From Adiantum capillus-veneris (taxonomy: Eukaryota; Streptophyta; Polypodiopsida; Polypodiales; Pteridaceae): DNA of 64,000 bases. The notes under the pieces were generated by a model. The model ran no database searches and was not told where the DNA came from. It worked only from the letters and a program-made list of their open reading frames with translations. The DNA is taken from contig CM043971.1 of the NCBI GenBank assembly GCA_014529385.2, positions 24,417,769 to 24,481,768 on the forward strand, read 5' to 3'. Positions 1 through 11,200 of this stretch are shown in pieces. Positions within the stretch are counted from its first letter, which is position 1, and each line of letters opens with the position of its first letter. The position numbers were made by a program, and so were the translations under genes.

Positions 1-900
1 GCTGGGCACATTTCTGACACCCCTGTTTTTGTAAATTTGTACATATGGACATGACGCCCGATGTCAAAAGTGTGTGTTGGATTTCTTTTTGTGGGGTTTT
101 TAGCTTGCTTTAGCAAGCACATGTACATGCACTGCAAGTCGCTAGTCTAGTAAAAGTTGTCGGGCTATTGTAAGTGCCCGTGAGTGAGTTTTTTGAAGTG
201 AGACTTGTATATAGCTTAAACTCATGTACAAAGTTAAAAAAGTTCAGTCAAACTCCAGAAAATTGCAGGTTTGAGCTCGTTGTGCCTCTTGATGGTTTCT
301 GTTGCAGTTTTTGCCCCCGCCTTGCCTACTCTACCTATAGTCGTACCGAGACAGCTCTCTGCTCACATCAATTTTGCATGTAGCGGCCTGTAGATTCAAA
401 TTTGGTCATCTTCAGCTTTTTCGCTAGTCATTTTTCAAGATTTCTCTCAAGCTTTAAAGTGCCGCAATTGGAGTTGTCCTCATCAGGTTACGACTAGTTC
501 TCTGCAGGGTTATGGCTATGGCAGCCTAGTGGCAAATTGTGTGTAGACAGATTCGGAGAGCATGTATCTATGAATTGTGGAATTGATGTTGAATTTGTGG
601 GTTTGTGATGTTCAATGGTGAAAGGGGATGTCCTTGTATTCATATGCATTGGTCGGCGTGTGCTGTAAATCCGTGCTTTGACAGGGTTTTGCTCCTATGT
701 GACATAGTCTCTTGGGTGGGCGACGGCTAGTAAATCCCCAAGAGTCTACTCCTATTGGACTTGTGGTGTTTCAAAGGCATTTTGCAAAGCTTTTGGTGTG
801 TTTTACTTCTCTTTCAACGCTCTTGGGTGACATCGCTATAGAGGTGTTTCAGTTTGCTTGTTTCCCAACAACGTGTACATTTATAGTAACAAATGCACAC
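1..900. other. Flanking DNA without a supported gene
   Basis: I see only short open frames of 60-70 codons with no recognisable protein signature and no clear splice pattern. The composition is ordinary for plant intergenic DNA. It may be host sequence or the remains of an older repeat. Confidence 0.5.
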
Positions 901-911
901 TTGATTTCATG

Positions 912-984
<73 letters not shown>

Positions 985-1237
985 TGAAAAACAAAGAGAG
1001 AGAGCGAGAGAGAGAAAAAGCCTGCATAGACGACCTCAGCAAGAAGGAGAAGGAGAAGGAGTTAGCTAATTGAAAAGTCGACCTCTGCGAGAGATTGAGA
1101 TAGATAGAGAGACACCTACAGCCGGGACATCCTCTACAACCAAGTCGCGTGGTTCCTACACGCCTTTTCTTCCATTGGAACTCCACATAGAGAGTTATTT
1201 CTAAGTGATTTTTGTAGATGAAGAGTCAAAAACAGAT

Positions 1238-1285
<48 letters not shown>

Positions 1286-1426
1286 AGATATGCTGATAGT
1301 CTGCTAGGTTTGGAAGCTAGAGGCTACATGAGATTGATGGAGAGCGTGTTAGAGATAGTATTTTTGAAATTTCACTTGGTTTCAAAGCAGAAGAGAAAGA
1401 GACAGAAAAACACAAATAGAGGGATT

Positions 1427-1496
1427 TCATAAAGTGGATCACGACGCGCGGCAGAGTGTTCTCTTTTCTTGCATTTGTGTATGTGCGCCGTGATCC

Positions 1497-1505
<9 letters not shown>
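1427..1505. repeat. Hairpin unit in the GA tract, copy 1
   Basis: Inverted repeat arms of 17 bp match perfectly: TCATAAAGTGGATCACG at 1427-1443 and its reverse complement at 1489-1505. About 45 bp lie between them. A second, slightly diverged copy lies about 390 bp downstream, again flanked by GA tracts. Confidence 0.85.
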
Positions 1506-1550
<45 letters not shown>

Positions 1551-1584
1551 AAGGAAATAAGGAGAGAGGGGTGAGAGAACGAAT

Positions 1585-1626
<42 letters not shown>

Positions 1627-1647
1627 GAGATAAGGAAATAGAAGTGA

Positions 1648-1690
<43 letters not shown>

Positions 1691-1752
1691 AAGGAAATAA
1701 GGAGAGAGGGGTGAGAGAACGAGTGTGTGTGTGTGTGTGTGTGTGTGTGAGT

Positions 1753-1800
<48 letters not shown>

Positions 1801-1815
1801 CAAACAGAGGGATTT

Positions 1816-1891
1816 TATAAAGTGGATCACGACGTGCGGTAGAGTGTTCTCTTTGCTTGCATTTGTGTATGCGCGCCGTGATCCACTTTAT

Positions 1892-1893
<2 letters not shown>
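1816..1893. repeat. Hairpin unit in the GA tract, copy 2
   Basis: This is a diverged copy of the unit at 1427-1505. Its arms are TATAAAGTGGATCACG (1816-1831) and the complementary sequence ending at 1893. Arms and loop are both recognisably shared, so the whole unit was duplicated rather than arising twice. Confidence 0.85.
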
Positions 1894-1958
<65 letters not shown>

Positions 1959-1975
1959 AAAGAGGGAGAGAGGGG

Positions 1976-2030
<55 letters not shown>

Positions 2031-2106
2031 GGAAATAGGGAGAGAGGGGGAGAGAGAAAGAATGAGAGAGAGAGAGAGATTCTCTGCATATTTTTCTTTT
2101 AGTGTA

Positions 2107-2613
2107 ATGGCAAGAACAAAGGCAACAACAAGCAAGGCAGGGAAAGGACCAGGGTTTGCAAAGAAAGCATGTGGAAGGTGTGCTAGTAAGAAGAAGACTT
2201 CAGGTAAACCAATGAAGATATTGAAGGGCCCAAGAATGAAGAATATTCAAAGAAACATGGGTTTATTTAGGGAGATCAGGAAAGCTCGGAAATGTATTGA
2301 GCTTTGTGTCCCTAAACTTCCTTTTCAAAGAGTAGTGAGACAAATCTGTGAGGAAGCATGTGCTGGTACCATGAGGTGGAAGGTAGTTGCCCTGCTGTGT
2401 CTTCAAGAAGCAGCAGAAGATTTTCTTTTGGAGTATTTTAATGACATTACCATTGTTGCTGCTCATGCCCACCGTTTGACAATAATGGACAAGGACAGTG
2501 AGACTCTTAAGAGAGTGCGCTGGAGATACGATAAGCTCCTTATCCCTAATGAGTTTATTGATCCCAAAATGAAATATATACTACTAATACCACCAGGCCG
2601 CCGAGCTCAATAG
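2107..2613 (+). CDS. Divergent histone H3 variant, CENH3-like loop 1
   Basis: The 168-residue frame starts MARTK, as canonical H3 and plant CENH3 do; I chose this ATG over one 45 bp upstream inside GA-rich sequence. Lysines at positions 4 and 9 are kept, but Arg8 and Ser10 are replaced. The histone fold is clear: KLPFQRVVRQ matches the helix-1 segment, LQEAAEDFLLEYF matches helix 2, and HAHRLTIMDKD matches the loop 2/helix 3 start. Loop 1 is one residue longer than in canonical H3 and has a Trp, both typical of centromeric H3, while KLPFQR is canonical. The linker before the fold and a roughly 25-residue C-terminal extension are unlike H3. No intron is visible, so it may be a retrocopy. It would package DNA if functional. 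I am confident of the H3 relationship, not of centromeric function. Confidence 0.75.
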   Translation: MARTKATTSKAGKGPGFAKKACGRCASKKKTSGKPMKILKGPRMKNIQRNMGLFREIRKARKCIELCVPKLPFQRVVRQICEEACAGTMRWKVVALLCLQEAAEDFLLEYFNDITIVAAHAHRLTIMDKDSETLKRVRWRYDKLLIPNEFIDPKMKYILLIPPGRRAQ

Positions 2614-3098
2614 GTTAAGATTCATGAGGTTACTCATGAGGTGAACACAAGAGCCAGAGCTCAGCAAGAAGTAAGGCGGCACTCTAAAGCAGAGAAGTTA
2701 AAGAGTATACAGTCTGTTGCTGCTGATGAAGAGGCCCTGAGGAGAACTTATGGGCAAGTTACCATAGAGCTAAATGAAAGAAACAATGATGTATTACACT
2801 CCATGACAGAGGGACTGCTAGCAAGCATTCCCCTTGCTGATGGCAGTACGCAATTAGCATTGGACTGTGTTGATATTGGGATATTGAAAGATCCAAATGC
2901 ACAAATTACCGACTCTATTGTTTATGTATGCCTAAAGTAAGTTCTCATCTTTACCTTTAAGATCTTTCTTTCTTGGTACTTGGCCTCTAATTAAATCCTT
3001 GTTTGTGATTGTAGCTTAATAAAGAGCCAACTCCCTCAAGAAACCCAAAATGAATTTATATTTCAGATCCTCAAATGTCTGTGCCACTCCGATTAAAA
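2614..3098 (+). pseudogene. In-frame continuation after the H3-like TAG, apparently spliced
   Basis: After the TAG at 2611-2613 the same frame stays open for 108 codons up to 2937, where AAA|GTAAGT is a strong plant 5' splice site. An acceptor ending TTGTAG at 3014 would join in phase to an exon ending at a TAA at 3096-3098. The predicted peptide is helical and charged, and I do not recognise a family. Either the H3-like protein once had a long C-terminal domain that a stop has cut off, or this is a separate exon of another gene. The GTG at 2641 is not a convincing start. Confidence 0.45.
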
Positions 3099-3238
3099 AA
3101 ACACCCCTCATGGCACATTGGAGAGATGGTTTGTCCACTGTCCAATGCTCCAGGTGACAACACTAGTGTTGCCATACAAATCAGCAAATCATTGGAGCCT
3201 TGTATGTATAGAATTGGACAAACAAGTGGCATGGACTT

Positions 3239-4146
3239 GTTGGACGGATACACCGCGATGAACGTCAGCACAGCGAGAACTCACCTAACAAGATTTGTAA
3301 GCTAAGGACAAAGCTCGACCCGCAGGCGCGTGGAAGGAAGTATAAGGTGCCAACCTACACTCGACCAACTCCTAACTAACTCCTACAGAGGTCTCTACCC
3401 AATGTCTAAGTCACATCCTTCTGGAGTGCATAAGAGGAAACTTCCTACAACGCTTTCTAGAGCCGAACACCCATCAAACAATCTCGAAACACCACAGAAC
3501 TTGAAGGAGACCCTACTAACACCAATAGGTCGCTCTCCCTAAGACCTATGAACCAAAACCCCAACCCAAAACACTTGGTGCAAAATCGCGTAGGATGTCT
3601 GGCCGAAATTTACAGGTCATCGTTTCCGAAATCTAAAGTGCCTAATGTGTAGCTCTACTCAATGCGAACACGTGGATATACTGCAATGTAAAATCAGACA
3701 ATGTATGCTCACCAAATCACTAGATGAAGCTCGCAAAACCGGACCGTACGCACGCAATGTAGGTATCGGCACATAGCTCTCATCGGGGGCAACATGCTGC
3801 ACTTCTCCGCACACGATTCCGACCAGCGGTGCTCGCGTAGCGTCAAGATGAAGCTCATACTCTCTATCGTACACAGTACGCTCAATCACAGAATTTTTTA
3901 AACTTGAAAAAAGGTTTTTCATTAAGGTCAAAAGGTGGTATAAATACCTTACAATTCTCCAACCCTAAAGTTCCAATTTAACCATCTACTCAATCTAAAT
4001 GTCAAAAGTGGGATACAATCTAGAAACTTCTGTAAGCCCCAATATTTACAAGGTGAAATGTCGGGTTTTCTCAATAAATGAATAATTACAAAAAATAATA
4101 ATCCGCCGAGCAATCATTTTTCGTAGGGTGTGTCCAGCTTCTAACA
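3239..4146 (-). repeat. 3' LTR of the retrotransposon (908 bp)
   Basis: It starts TGTTGGACGG and ends TTCTAACA on the plus strand, giving the TG...CA termini expected of an LTR. It aligns along its length with 63172-64000. In the first 390 bp I count about 27 differences by eye, roughly 7 percent, so the insertion is not recent. It also carries a half-site of the element's palindrome near 3588-3600. Confidence 0.95.
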
Positions 4147-4160
4147 CTCCCCCCCTCCTT
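4147..4160 (-). other. Polypurine tract of the retrotransposon
   Basis: On the minus strand the sequence AAGGAGGGGGGGAG lies immediately before the TGTTAG start of the 3' LTR. This is where plus-strand DNA synthesis is primed in LTR retrotransposons. Confidence 0.9.
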
Positions 4161-4198
4161 GCTCATGTCGTCCCCGACATGGCGGTTGAGCTACTTCT

Positions 4199-4839
4199 TT
4201 AGCTTATGGTTTCGCACATCTTGAGCAGCGACTCATATCTTGCATGTAAATCCAGCAGTGTTGGGCCAAATATATCAGTGTTTATGGTGAAGAAGCCGGT
4301 GTAGAATGCTTCTTCAAAGGCCTGGAGGTGATAGGATGGTAGAAACATTATCCTTTGATACAATGCATGTATCACCTCCTTAGAAGGCTGACCAAACAGA
4401 TCATATGCACACCTCTGCGTATCTTGAAAGAATAAGATATTGTCTGTCACCTGGCCGGCTTTGAATGTCTCGAAAACTGCCAAAAGGGTTTTGCAGATCT
4501 TCCTCATCATTATGCAAGAAAGGTCAGGCGAGCTAGTGAACAAGTTGATGGCACCCATTAGGGTTTTCACCATGTATTGAAAACTTATTCTCTCGCCTGC
4601 CTTTAAGCCTGGTAGCTTCAAATAGTTTAGTCAAGTGGGTTGGCTTCTTTGTAGTATCTCTTGGGCCTTCCACATCCGTATCCTTGGTAGAGGGCAAAAG
4701 CTTAGATTATCTCTCATGAGTTTGGGTGCCTCTACCAGATGGATTAGGTACTGTGGGTACTTAGTCAGCCATGCTTTTCTCCACCTGGGCTGGGAGTTCA
4801 CTATTAACTTGGCCCCTTCAGGCTGGGAGATATCTGCTG
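4199..4839 (-). pseudogene. Retrotransposon extra ORF, 3' part
   Basis: This is the C-terminal part of the ORF that lies between pol and the 3' LTR. Reading on the minus strand, the segment next to the transposon insertion is open from 4839 to about 4634, ends at a TGA, and continues in another frame from 4621 to 4199. The two frames together look like one protein with a frameshift. No known domain or membrane segment is obvious. Its N-terminal part is at 46215-48979, on the other side of the inserted DNA transposon. The position matches that of env-like or additional ORFs in plant Ty3/gypsy elements, but I see no envelope features. Confidence 0.65.
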
Positions 4840-4843
4840 TGTA
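4840..4843. other. Target-site duplication TGTA, left copy
   Basis: TGTA directly precedes the left terminal inverted repeat and is repeated directly after the right one at 46211-46214. Keeping one copy joins the two halves of the retrotransposon ORF in frame. Confidence 0.88.
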
Positions 4844-4859
4844 AAGACCATATTAGGTA
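4844..4859 (+). repeat. Left terminal inverted repeat
   Basis: AAGACCATATTAGGTA is the exact reverse complement of 46195-46210. Beyond 16 bp the two ends diverge, although a TAAAGTGGGAAAA block at 4858-4870 recurs, in inverted orientation and further in, near the right end. Confidence 0.88.
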
Positions 4860-6839
4860 AAGTGGGAAAATCCCAATTCCCAGGTTGGACAACTTTCAAT
4901 ATATCATGTATAAAATATAGAGATTCTGTCAAAAATTTGAGTTTTCTTAAGGTCTCATTCCACTTTATGCACATACAATACACAATGAAAACAACTAAAA
5001 TATCATGGTTTCAATCAATTGGATTATTAGGAGAGGAGTATATTGCATCCATTATCGTTGTCTATGTTCTACTGTCCTACCTACAACTTATCTCAACATG
5101 GAGAGCTTGGTTTCTAGGTCCACCACTTGTCCAAGTTAATGTAAAAGTGACTCAAGGTTCACAACTTGTGAAAGCAAGGATCCATTGAGGAATACAATCC
5201 ACTTGGCTATTTTTCCTTAATTTATTGCATGTGACATTTAAGCAAGGTCCACTTCTAATCTATAACTTCTTAATTTGAGGCATGGGGCATACATAAATAT
5301 ATGTAGCATATGCTCTATTGCCTCATAGGAAGGTTGGTTTCAAGGTGCACTTATCCATGCTAGCCTATCTTGGAGAAATGATGAAGCTTGCTTCTCTCCT
5401 TGTTTCAATGGAGACTAGCTTGGACAAGTGGTGGACCTTTGCTTCTCTCTATGTTTCAATAGAGTTAGCTTGGACAAGTGGTGATCTTGGAACAAAACCC
5501 CCATGTAAAACATATCATGGGTATTCCAAGTGATTAGAAAGATTACCATTTAAGATACAACAATATAGGTTGGACAACTAGATCTTGGCTTGGAGAAATG
5601 GTGGACCTTTGATTCTCTCCATGTTTCAATGGAGTCTATCTTGGAGAAATGGTGGAGCTTGCTTCTGTCCATGTTTCAATGGAGCCTAGCTTGAATAGTT
5701 GGTGGACCTTTGCTTCTCTCTATGTTTCAATAGAGTTAGCTTAGACACGTGGTGGATCTTCAAAATAAACCAACTACTATCAATGTTACCTAGCTTGGAC
5801 AAGTGGTGGAGTGTTTCTCTACTCCATGTTTCAATGGATCTTAGCTTGGACAAGTGTTGGACCTTAAAACAAAAACCCCATGTACAACATAGAATGGATT
5901 TTCTAGATTTCAATGGAGTCTAGATTTAACAAATGGTGGAGCTTATCTTCATCCATGTTTCAATGAAACTATCTTGGACAAGTGGTGGACCTTGTAACAA
6001 ACCCTCCCATGTACAACATATCATTGGTTTTCTAAGTGATGGGAAGGAATACCATTCAAGATATAAACTTATAGCTTGGATAAGTAGTTGACTTTAAAAC
6101 CAAATTCATCATAATACAATGAAATACAGGTCAGCCAATTCCTAAATCTTGAGACCAAACCTCCCATGCTATTAGAGATAATATATTGGATAAGTGGTGG
6201 ACCTTCTATTATTTTCCCATGCCTAGTTTAGACAACCGGTACACTTCGCAGCTATAAAGGTTGGACGAGTTGTGGAGCCTTGTTTCTATCCATGTTTTAA
6301 TGGATCCTAGCTTGGACAAGTGGTGGACCTTGGAAAAAAGCTTCCATGTACAACATATATGAGGTTTTCCATGTTTTAATGGAACCTATCTTGGACAAAT
6401 GGTGAAGCTTTCTTCTCTCCATGTTGATTTTGGAACTACCTTAAACAAGTGGTGGAGCTTTTCTTTTCTACTCTTCATAATACAATGAAGTATATGTTGG
6501 TTACATGGTGAATCTTAAGGCCAAACCTCCCATTTTACTAGAGATGATAGGTTGGACAAGTGGATCAACCTTCTATCATTTCTCCATGACTATATTGGAC
6601 AATTAGTAGACATAACATCTCTCTATGTTGTCTAGAGATGAGCTTGGACAAGTGATGGACCCTGCTTCTCTCTTCCCTTGGTTTACTAGTTTGAAGACTC
6701 AGTATATATACTTTCTTAGATCTAGCTTGAACAAGTGGTGGACCTTGCATCCACAATCTTAATTCAGTACAAAAAAGTATATGAAAAAATAACATAGGAA
6801 TCTTGGTTTGAAGGTCAAGCAATTAGGTTCCAAATGCAC

Positions 6840-7505
6840 ATAATAATATATTTTCCACCCATATTAAAAGAAAGTTAAATATGTTATTACCAAATTGACA
6901 AAGGTAACGTCCAAGAATTATATCTTTCCATCTTGTCAGATCTAAATCTTCATCAAGGCGACATGCATGTATACATCAACTTTCAAGCCATTCAAGAATA
7001 CATGCACTTAGATTCCATAGTTTTGTTTTCAAAGTCTTTTAGGTTCTAAAACTCTTTCACATAAAGTATGTAATGACAAAATTCTTGAAGCAAACATTTG
7101 TGCCCAAGAAAAAGATCCCTCTCACATATTTAAAGTCCATGAATTCTCTGATCCACACTTACAAGTTTTATTTTGACATCAAACATCAATTCTTTCATAG
7201 TTCCAAATAAATGCAACCTCGATATGAATTGACAAAAAATGAATTTCTTTTACTATATGACCCAACATAGGCCCCAATCAAATAAAAAATGAGTCCCCAA
7301 AAATTTGGGTGCACTCTAGCAATACATCAGAGTCCCCTTACAATAGGATGCACTCCAATAGTACATTGAAGTCCCCTTAGAGTAGGGTGCACTCCATTCA
7401 AGTGTTCATAAAATTGACACACCTTTTAAAAAAAAAAAAAAGACTATATCAAATTATACAAATGTTGAAAGATACACACTAGAATAAAAAAAGCATCTTA
7501 TAGCC
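6840..7505. other. AT-rich sequence between array and cargo gene
   Basis: No gene is visible. There is a short imperfect duplication of about 47 bp around 7300-7400 (GGGTGCACTC...GTCCCCTTA) and a poly-A run near 7428-7441. On the minus strand it lies downstream of the HAD-like pseudogene, so it could contain that gene's 3' flank. Confidence 0.5.
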
Positions 7506-7513
7506 ATATTTAT

Positions 7514-8288
7514 TCAATGCTTTCGTGTTGACAAGTACACACCAAGGACATAATTTGTCTCAGAATCACTATACTGATTTACAATTGTGTTGTATGTATA
7601 GACTCTCTTATCTCTTGCATACAACCATCCTACCAACCATGGAATTATGGTTCTCTGCAAGAAGTTTTGAAGTTGCTCGGAAGTTTGCCTCCACATCTTT
7701 GGAAATATAAGATATGTCCCTGGCATGTTCCACATCACCCTATATGGAGTGTCATCAAAAATTAAGGTATTGTTTGCATCCAAATCCTCAAATATCTTCC
7801 AAATATCACTCAGATTTTTGTGATAAACCCTTGTAAATCCTAACATGATATTTGGATTTTGGCAATTTTTGTTACTCATAAACACCTTGAACTTGGTATA
7901 CTGCTCAGGAAAACACTTTTGTGTGATGCGTTGCACCCTTGTTAAGTTATAGCAACTCCATATCCATAGCTCAAAGTATTCAGCACAAAAATCCAAAAAA
8001 CTTTGTGCGTTGGTCGCACCACATGATAAACTTCATCTTTGTCCTCCACAAGTCGCATGTGTTGAGCCCAAGATGGCATAGAATCTCCATGTTTCATTTC
8101 AACTGTCTTGAGAAGTAACCCCTCTAGATCCAAGATAAGTACTCTTTTGATGTCCTTGAAAGCAAGTGGTAGGTGATAAGGAGGTGATTCATTCCTTGGA
8201 CAAGGTCTTGGAGGAGGTTGGATGGGTAATTCAATAGTTTTCTTCAATTTATGCCAGCATATAGCCAATCCATTTTTCTGTAATGGTT
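7514..8288 (-). pseudogene. FCP1/NIF-type HAD-fold protein, frameshifted cargo gene
   Basis: The exon begins after a TTTCAG acceptor at 8289-8294. The first frame has the HAD motif I region VLILDLEGLLLK, where the usual DLDGTL second Asp is Glu and the Thr is Leu. After a T6 run (plus-strand A6 at 7995-8000) the match continues in another frame with FCAEYFELWIWS and the later motif LIFDDTPYR. One missing T would account for the shift. The protein resembles the plant subfamily of small CTD-phosphatase-like proteins, and the second cargo gene at 13516 is a relative. An AATAAA polyadenylation signal overlaps the stop codon (7509-7514). Catalysis is doubtful because the DxDx(T/V) signature is altered. 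The shift could also be a sequencing error. Confidence 0.7.
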
Positions 8289-11200
8289 CTGAAATTAAAG
8301 AACAAGAACACTTAATGCAAACACAACAATAGACATGAGTTTTACATTGTCTACCCTAAGGTTTTATTAGATACCAAAATCCATCTATGATCTACTCATT
8401 AATAGAAAGAAAGTCAAATTAAAATCCTGACTCTTTTTTATGCTACACTCTCTCTTAGTCTCAATACCATGGAGTTCAACTAGACTTAAGTCAACTAATA
8501 ACTACTACTTGTTGTTAAAGGTATTCTTGAAGTGTATAAAGCTTAACCAATGCTCTAGTGTAGAATGGGTATTTAGGTCTCAAGGTCTACCACTTATCCA
8601 AGCAAAGATCCATTTAGATATGGAAACCCAATTTTTCTTAATATAATGATATAGAGTGGACAAGTGGTGAATCCTGAGACCAAGCCACTCATGCTACTAG
8701 GGATAATAGGTTGGACAAGTGGTGGACCTTGAATGTAAACCCCCCATGTACAAAGTATCAGGGGTTTTGGGTATTTCAATGGACTCTAGCATCTTGGAAA
8801 CATGGTGGAGCTTACTTCTCTCCATGTTTCAATGGAGTCTATCTTGGATAAATGGTGGAGCATCATTCTCTCCATGTTTCAATGGAGCCTACCTTGGACA
8901 AGTGGTGCACGTTTGTTTCTCTCTATGTTTGAACAGATTTAGCTTGGACAAGTGGTGGACCTTGGAACAAAATCCCCATGTAAAACATATCATGGACATT
9001 ACAAGTGGTGAGAAAAAATATCATTCAATATATAACCTTATAGGTTGGAAAAGTGGTGGACCTTAACACCCAATTATTATTAATATAATGACATAGAGTG
9101 GACAAGTGGTGAATCTTGCGACCAAACCACTAGGAAAAGTACGTTGGACAAGTGGTGGACCTTGAATGCAAACCCCCATGTACAAAATATTACTCATGCT
9201 ACTAGGAATAATTTGGTATTAAGGTCCATGTTTCAATGGAGCCTAGCTTGGAAAAGTGGTGGACCTTTGTTTCTCTCTATGTTTCAATAGAATTTGCTTG
9301 GACAAGTGGTGAACCTTGGAACAAAACCCCCATGTAAAGCATGTCATGGGCATTACAAGTGGTGAGAAAAAATACCATTCAAGGTATAACCTTATAGGCT
9401 GGACAAGTGGTGACCTTAGCACCCAATTCCTCTTATTATAATGACATATAGTGGAAAAGTGGTGAATTGTGAGACCAAACCTACTAGGGATAATAGGTTG
9501 GAGAAATGGTTGACCTTGAATGTAAATCACCCATGTACAAAATATCATGGGTTTTGCGTATTTCAATGGAGCCTAGCATCTTGGAGACATGGTGGAACTT
9601 ACTTCTCTCCATGTTTTAATGGAGCCTATCTAGGAGAAATGGTGGAGGTTCCTTCTCTCCATGTTTCAATGGAGCCTAGCTTGGACAAGTCGTGGACCTT
9701 TGTTTCTCTCTATGTTTGAATATGGTTAGCTTGGACAAGTGGTGGATCTTGGAATGAAACTCCCATGTAAAACATATCATGGGCATTTCAAGTGGCGAGA
9801 AAGGATACCATTTAAGATATAACCTTATAGGTTGGACAAGTGGTGGACCTTAACACAATATAATGACATAGAGTGTACAAGTGGTGAATCTTGAAACCAA
9901 ACCACTCATGCTACTAGGGATAATAGGTTAAACAAGTGGTGGGCCTTGAAATAAAACCCCCTAGAGTGTTTCAATGGAGCCTAGCTTGGAAACATGGTAA
10001 AGCTTGCTTCTCTCCATGTTTCAATGCAGCCTATCTTGGATAAATGGTGCAGCATCATTCTCTCCATGTTTCAATGGAGCCTAGCTTGGACAAGTGGTGG
10101 ACCTTTGTTTCTCTCTATGTTTGAATAGAGTTATCTTGGAAAAGTGGTGGACCTTGGAACAAAAACCCCATGTAAAACATATCATGGGCATTACAAGTGG
10201 TGATAAAAAATACCATTCAATATATAACCTTATAGGTTGGACAAGTGGTGGACCTTAACACCCAATTATTCTTAATATAATGACATAGAGTGGATAAGTG
10301 GTGAAATTGGGACCAAACCTACTAGGGAAATAGGTTGTACAAGTGGTGGACCTTGAATGTAAACGCCCCATGTACAAAATATCACTCATGCTACTAGAAA
10401 TAATTTGGTATTAAGGTCCATGTTTCAATGCAGCCTAGCTTGGAAAAGTGGTGGACCTTTGTTTCTCTCTATGTTTCAATAGATTTATCTTGGACAAGTG
10501 GTGTACCTTGGAACAAAACCCCCATGTAAATCATGTCATGGGCATTACAAGTGGTGAGAAAAAATACCATTCAAGCTATAACATTATAGGTTGGACAAGT
10601 GGTGGACCTTAACACCTAATTCCTCTTAATATAATGACATAGAGTGGACAAGTGGTGAATCATGAGACCAAACCTACTAGGGATAATAGGTTGGACAAGT
10701 GGTGAACCTTGAATGTAAACCCCCCATGTACAAAAAATTATGGGTATTGGGTATTTCAATGGAGCCTAGCAACTTGGAGACATGGTGGAGCTTATTTCTC
10801 TCCATGTTTCAATGGAGCCTATCTAGGAGAAACAGTGGAGGTTCCTTCTCTCCATGTTTCAATGAGCCTAGCTTGGACAAGTGGTGGACCTTTCTTTCTC
10901 TATATGTTTTAATAGAGTTAGCTTGGACAAGTGGTGGACCTTGGAATGAAACCCCCATGTAAAACATATCATGGGCATTTCAAGTGGTGAGAAAGGATAC
11001 TATTTAAAATATAACCTTATAGGCTGGACAAGTGGTGGACTTTAACACATATTTCTTCTTAATATAATGACATAGAGTGTACAAGTGGTGAATCTTGAGA
11101 CCAAACCACTCTTGCTACTAGGGATAATAGGTTGGACAAGTGGTGGACCTTGAATGTAAACCCCTCATGTACAAAATTATGGGTTTAGGGTATTTCAATG

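Larger units (their letters stand above)
916..2086. repeat. Compound GA-rich microsatellite region
   Basis: Long (GA)n tracts occur at about 916-981, 1243-1283, 1505-1548, 1591-1630, 1655-1688, 1768-1800, 1894-1954 and 1985-2028. A (GT)n tract lies at about 1723-1749. Imperfect purine spacers and two hairpin units separate the tracts. The region ends about 20 bp before the ATG of the H3-like frame, so it could be its upstream or 5' untranslated region. The open frames inside it (Arg-Glu or Ser-Leu repeats) are products of the simple repeat. Confidence 0.95.

Noticed and set aside
881-2135. Arg-Glu and Ser-Leu repeat frames on both strands
   Set aside because: They are translations of GA microsatellites, which are open in most frames.
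2641-2940. Independent small gene starting at GTG 2641
   Set aside because: GTG starts are not expected for a plant nuclear gene, the frame is in phase with the H3-like frame upstream, and its stop lies inside a strong splice donor.
3239-4146. Solo LTR
   Set aside because: A polypurine tract follows directly and a matching LTR with primer-binding site lies at 63172 with coding domains between in the expected orientation, so it is the 3' LTR of a full element.
4635-4844. Plus-strand 69-codon frame next to the transposon end
   Set aside because: It is the antisense of the retrotransposon extra ORF, which is supported by in-frame continuity across the insertion.
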